Source: Candidatus Woesearchaeota archaeon (GTDB lineage: Archaea; Nanobdellota; Nanobdellia; UBA10117; ARS21). From it: a stretch of DNA of 7,368 nucleotides. The DNA lies in the NCBI GenBank assembly GCA_002725495.1, contig PBPJ01000056.1, forward strand, positions 2,175 to 9,542, read 5' to 3'. The position numbers were made by a program, and so were the translations under genes. This document shows, in pieces, positions 5,098 through 7,368 of the stretch (within the stretch, counting starts at the first letter, position 1; every line of letters begins with the position of its first letter). The notes beneath the pieces were generated by a model. The model was not told the origin of the DNA. It searched no databases and saw nothing but the letters and a program-made list of their open reading frames with translations.

Positions 5098-7368
5098 TTA
5101 TCTTGGTTCAAACCTTGATAATTCAATGCCTCCTAGTACATCATTGCCTTTAGATTCAAAAGATTTTTTGGGTTTATTAATTTTAGGAGGTCCTGATATA
5201 TCTTTTTTATCTGCCATTTCTCTTTGTGCTTGAATTTCCATTTCTTTCAATTGTACATTAAGATCAAATTCAAACTGCATTAATTCTTTTTTAGTTTTTG
5301 CTTCAATTTCTAATTTTTTAATATTTAATTCATTTTTTGAATTTTCTATTTGTATTGTAGATTCAGCTGCAACTTGAGCTGCTTGAGCTTTTGCTTGTTC
5401 AATTTGTATTTGAGCTTGGCCTTGTGCTTCTGCTTGTGCAACAGATGCTGATTGTGCCTGTGCTTGATCAGCTTGTTGTTTTTTAATACGTCTAAACTTT
5501 AATAATTGATTAGCAAGTTTAATATTACGTACTTGTCTAATATCTATAGCATCTTCTAAATATATACTTTGTTGTGAAAGAGCCATCTGAATATTAGCTT
5601 CTAGTTTTTCTTTTTCTAATTCATCAGGCTCCAAATCTAATATTATACCAAAATCATGTAAGTGTAAGTTATCCATTTCTTGTAATGCTCCTACAGAATA
5701 ATGACCTATAGCAGAAACAAACGCATCTCTTTGGGGATGATATGCTAATACATCTTTAAATCTTAAAGCAATACATTCAGCTAAAGTTTTAGTAATAAAT
5801 ATACTTGAATCTAATATATGTCTTGTAGCAACATTACTATTAGCTGCTGCTAATTTTTGTACACCAACTAACGCTTTAGGGTCTGGATCAGCAGCATCTC
5901 TTGCTTCATTTAATCCAGTTATATCACGCATCATTTGTAAATATTGATTGTATGCACCTATTAGAAGTTGTATTTGATTACCGCCACCCCCTGGTAATTC
6001 TTGAATAGGTATTTTACCTGGATTTGGATCACCTTCAACGGTTAAAGATCTACCAATAATAGAACCTGTTTGAAAGTACATATTTAAAGCTTCTTGTGGA
6101 TTATAACTTGTTCCATTACCTAAATCTATTTCAGCAAGTCCATCAGCATCCACATAAACTCCTGAAGGTGTTAATTTTTGTATTGATTGTTGTAATTTTA
6201 AATGTGTAAGTTGTATTAAATCAGCATAAGGTGTCATTTTAGAAACTAATGAATCTATTTTACCTTTATACATTCTAGGAGCAGCAACAACATAATTCAT
6301 TAATACTTTATTTGTATTAGAATTAGGACGAATCATATTAGTAGCTTTTTGCCATTTTAATAATTTAGAAGCTCCTAATAAATATACACCTTCATATAAA
6401 ACTTCTTGTGCTTGTGCTACTCTTTTAAATCTAGTTCTTTTATCTTTTGGTGGATCAAATGAATCATCTTTTTTAATTGCTTTTTCAGCACCAGAAGAAA
6501 TTTCTTTTATTTTATAAACATTATTACCCCATGTTTTCCAATTAAAATATAACACATTTGCAACATTATTATCCTTATATTCATTTTGGTTAGAGTAGTT
6601 CATATTATAAGTTGACCAACTACCACTCTTTTTTGTTATATCTTCTATATCTTCATCAGATAAATCAGGAAATTCTTTTTTAAGTTGATTTATTTTTATA
6701 GTTTTAACCTCTCCAAAATAATAACAATCTTTAAAATAAGGATCTTCTGAATATGACCATACTAAATTAGCTGGATCAACATAATCTAATTTTATACCAT
6801 CTGTATTATTAAAAGAATGTTTTACAGCTCCAATACCTAAAACAGCTAAATCATAATCAAATCTAGATTTTAAATCATCATAATAATTTCTATCTAATAT
6901 ACTTTGAATAGCTTGTTCTTCTGCAATTTCAATACTTTGTTTGTAATTTAATTGCATATATAAATTTAATTCTTCCTCTGTTGCAGGTAATTTTTGTTTT
7001 TCAATATTTCTCTGATTAACACCTAATTGATTTTCAATAGCATCTAATAGGGCGGCATTTTTCATATCTTGCTGTATACCTTGAACATATTCAGTTCTTT
7101 TATCAGTTGATAACTGATCTTCACCAATAGCTCTAATAGAATATAATCTATCTTGCATACCGTTTACAACAAGATCTATAAATTTAGGTATAATAGGTAC
7201 TGGTTTCCAATCTAGATTTAAATAAGATAAATCACCATTTATAGCAAATTCATCTTTATATTTTCTAATTGATTGATCGCCTCTAGCATATAATCTTAAC
7301 CGATGAAACTCATCTCTTGTTGAATAATACCTTCCTTCGGAGCCGTTGCCTCTATTAAACCATTCTTG
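5098..7368 (-). CDS. Portal protein (5' end missing)
   Basis: The frame is open from the right window edge to the TAA at 5100-5098, giving at least 756 residues. The ATG at 7158 is not the start: 70 upstream in-frame codons without a stop read as normal portal sequence, with RLYARGDQSIRKYKDEF (24-40) and a Trp-Lys-Pro-Val-Pro motif followed by IIPKFIDLVVNGMQDRLY (59-76). Portals form the dodecameric ring through which DNA enters the head. Residues 160-205 hold AVLGIGAVKHSF and VDPANLVW, typical of the portal wing. Residues 359-410 hold YVVAAPRMYKGKIDSLVSKM and a long helix with LKLQQSIQKL, 455-490 hold IQELPGGGGNQIQ and MMRDITGLNEARDA, and 491-545 are helical crown/stem candidates. Residues 628-716 form a long coiled coil rich in Gln and Ala, and the end is basic and Pro/Lys-rich. 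The length exceeds many portals but fits those of crAss-like and related podoviruses. The gene leads the visible operon. Confidence 0.88.
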   Translation of the reverse strand, partial: QEWFNRGNGSEGRYYSTRDEFHRLRLYARGDQSIRKYKDEFAINGDLSYLNLDWKPVPIIPKFIDLVVNGMQDRLYSIRAIGEDQLSTDKRTEYVQGIQQDMKNAALLDAIENQLGVNQRNIEKQKLPATEEELNLYMQLNYKQSIEIAEEQAIQSILDRNYYDDLKSRFDYDLAVLGIGAVKHSFNNTDGIKLDYVDPANLVWSYSEDPYFKDCYYFGEVKTIKINQLKKEFPDLSDEDIEDITKKSGSWSTYNMNYSNQNEYKDNNVANVLYFNWKTWGNNVYKIKEISSGAEKAIKKDDSFDPPKDKRTRFKRVAQAQEVLYEGVYLLGASKLLKWQKATNMIRPNSNTNKVLMNYVVAAPRMYKGKIDSLVSKMTPYADLIQLTHLKLQQSIQKLTPSGVYVDADGLAEIDLGNGTSYNPQEALNMYFQTGSIIGRSLTVEGDPNPGKIPIQELPGGGGNQIQLLIGAYNQYLQMMRDITGLNEARDAADPDPKALVGVQKLAAANSNVATRHILDSSIFITKTLAECIALRFKDVLAYHPQRDAFVSAIGHYSVGALQEMDNLHLHDFGIILDLEPDELEKEKLEANIQMALSQQSIYLEDAIDIRQVRNIKLANQLLKFRRIKKQQADQAQAQSASVAQAEAQGQAQIQIEQAKAQAAQVAAESTIQIENSKNELNIKKLEIEAKTKKELMQFEFDLNVQLKEMEIQAQREMADKKDISGPPKINKPKKSFESKGNDVLGGIELSRFEPR

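Noticed and set aside
5365..5472. Possible tandem DNA repeat in the Gln/Ala-rich part of the portal gene
   Set aside because: The bases are only loosely repetitive (variants of TTG/TGC codons) and follow from the amino-acid composition; no fixed repeat unit is present.
1..7368. Stop-codon reassignment, as seen in some crAss-like phages
   Set aside because: All complete genes end in TAA at sensible points, and no gene needs read-through of TAG or TGA to reach full length. The window gives no evidence for recoding.

Overview
The window is a stretch of the virion-morphogenesis module of a tailed double-stranded DNA phage, or of a prophage or uncultured viral contig. All six genes lie on the minus strand, so transcription runs from high to low coordinates. 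The order is portal (5' end cut by the right window edge), scaffolding-like protein, major capsid protein, a conserved 255-residue protein of unknown function, a 248-residue connector/ring-type protein, and the start of a further connector-type protein cut by the left edge. No host genes, tRNAs, CRISPR arrays, insertion sequences, integrase or lysis genes are visible.

The DNA is AT-rich, about one third G+C by eye. None of the five visible start codons has a Shine-Dalgarno-like purine tract; the upstream bases are almost purely A and T. That is typical of Bacteroidota genes and their phages. Together with the portal-scaffold-capsid-connector order and the character of the proteins, it suggests a podovirus-like or crAss-like phage of a marine or aquatic Bacteroidota, probably a flavobacterium. 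This assignment is inference. All five complete stop codons are TAA and no stop-codon reassignment is needed to read the genes.

Layout, in transcription order. 7368-5098: portal, at least 756 residues, with a long Gln/Ala-rich coiled-coil tail. 5071-3782: scaffold-like protein with an acidic, disordered front half and a basic C-terminal tip. 3764-2229: major capsid protein. 2214-2188: a strong GC hairpin that looks like a partial terminator after the capsid gene. 2154-1387: conserved unknown protein. 1380-1350: a perfect 11-bp hairpin without a U-tract. 1330-584: connector/ring-like protein. 584-1: next connector-like protein, joined to its upstream neighbour by a TAATG overlap.

The genes fit one procapsid assembly pathway. 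The portal nucleates the shell, the scaffold directs capsid protein around it, and the later proteins probably close the portal vertex and attach the tail. I found no undescribed system here. The points worth a second look are the two hairpins that bracket the unknown gene, the extra surface-type segment in the capsid protein, and the unusual tails of the portal and scaffold proteins.
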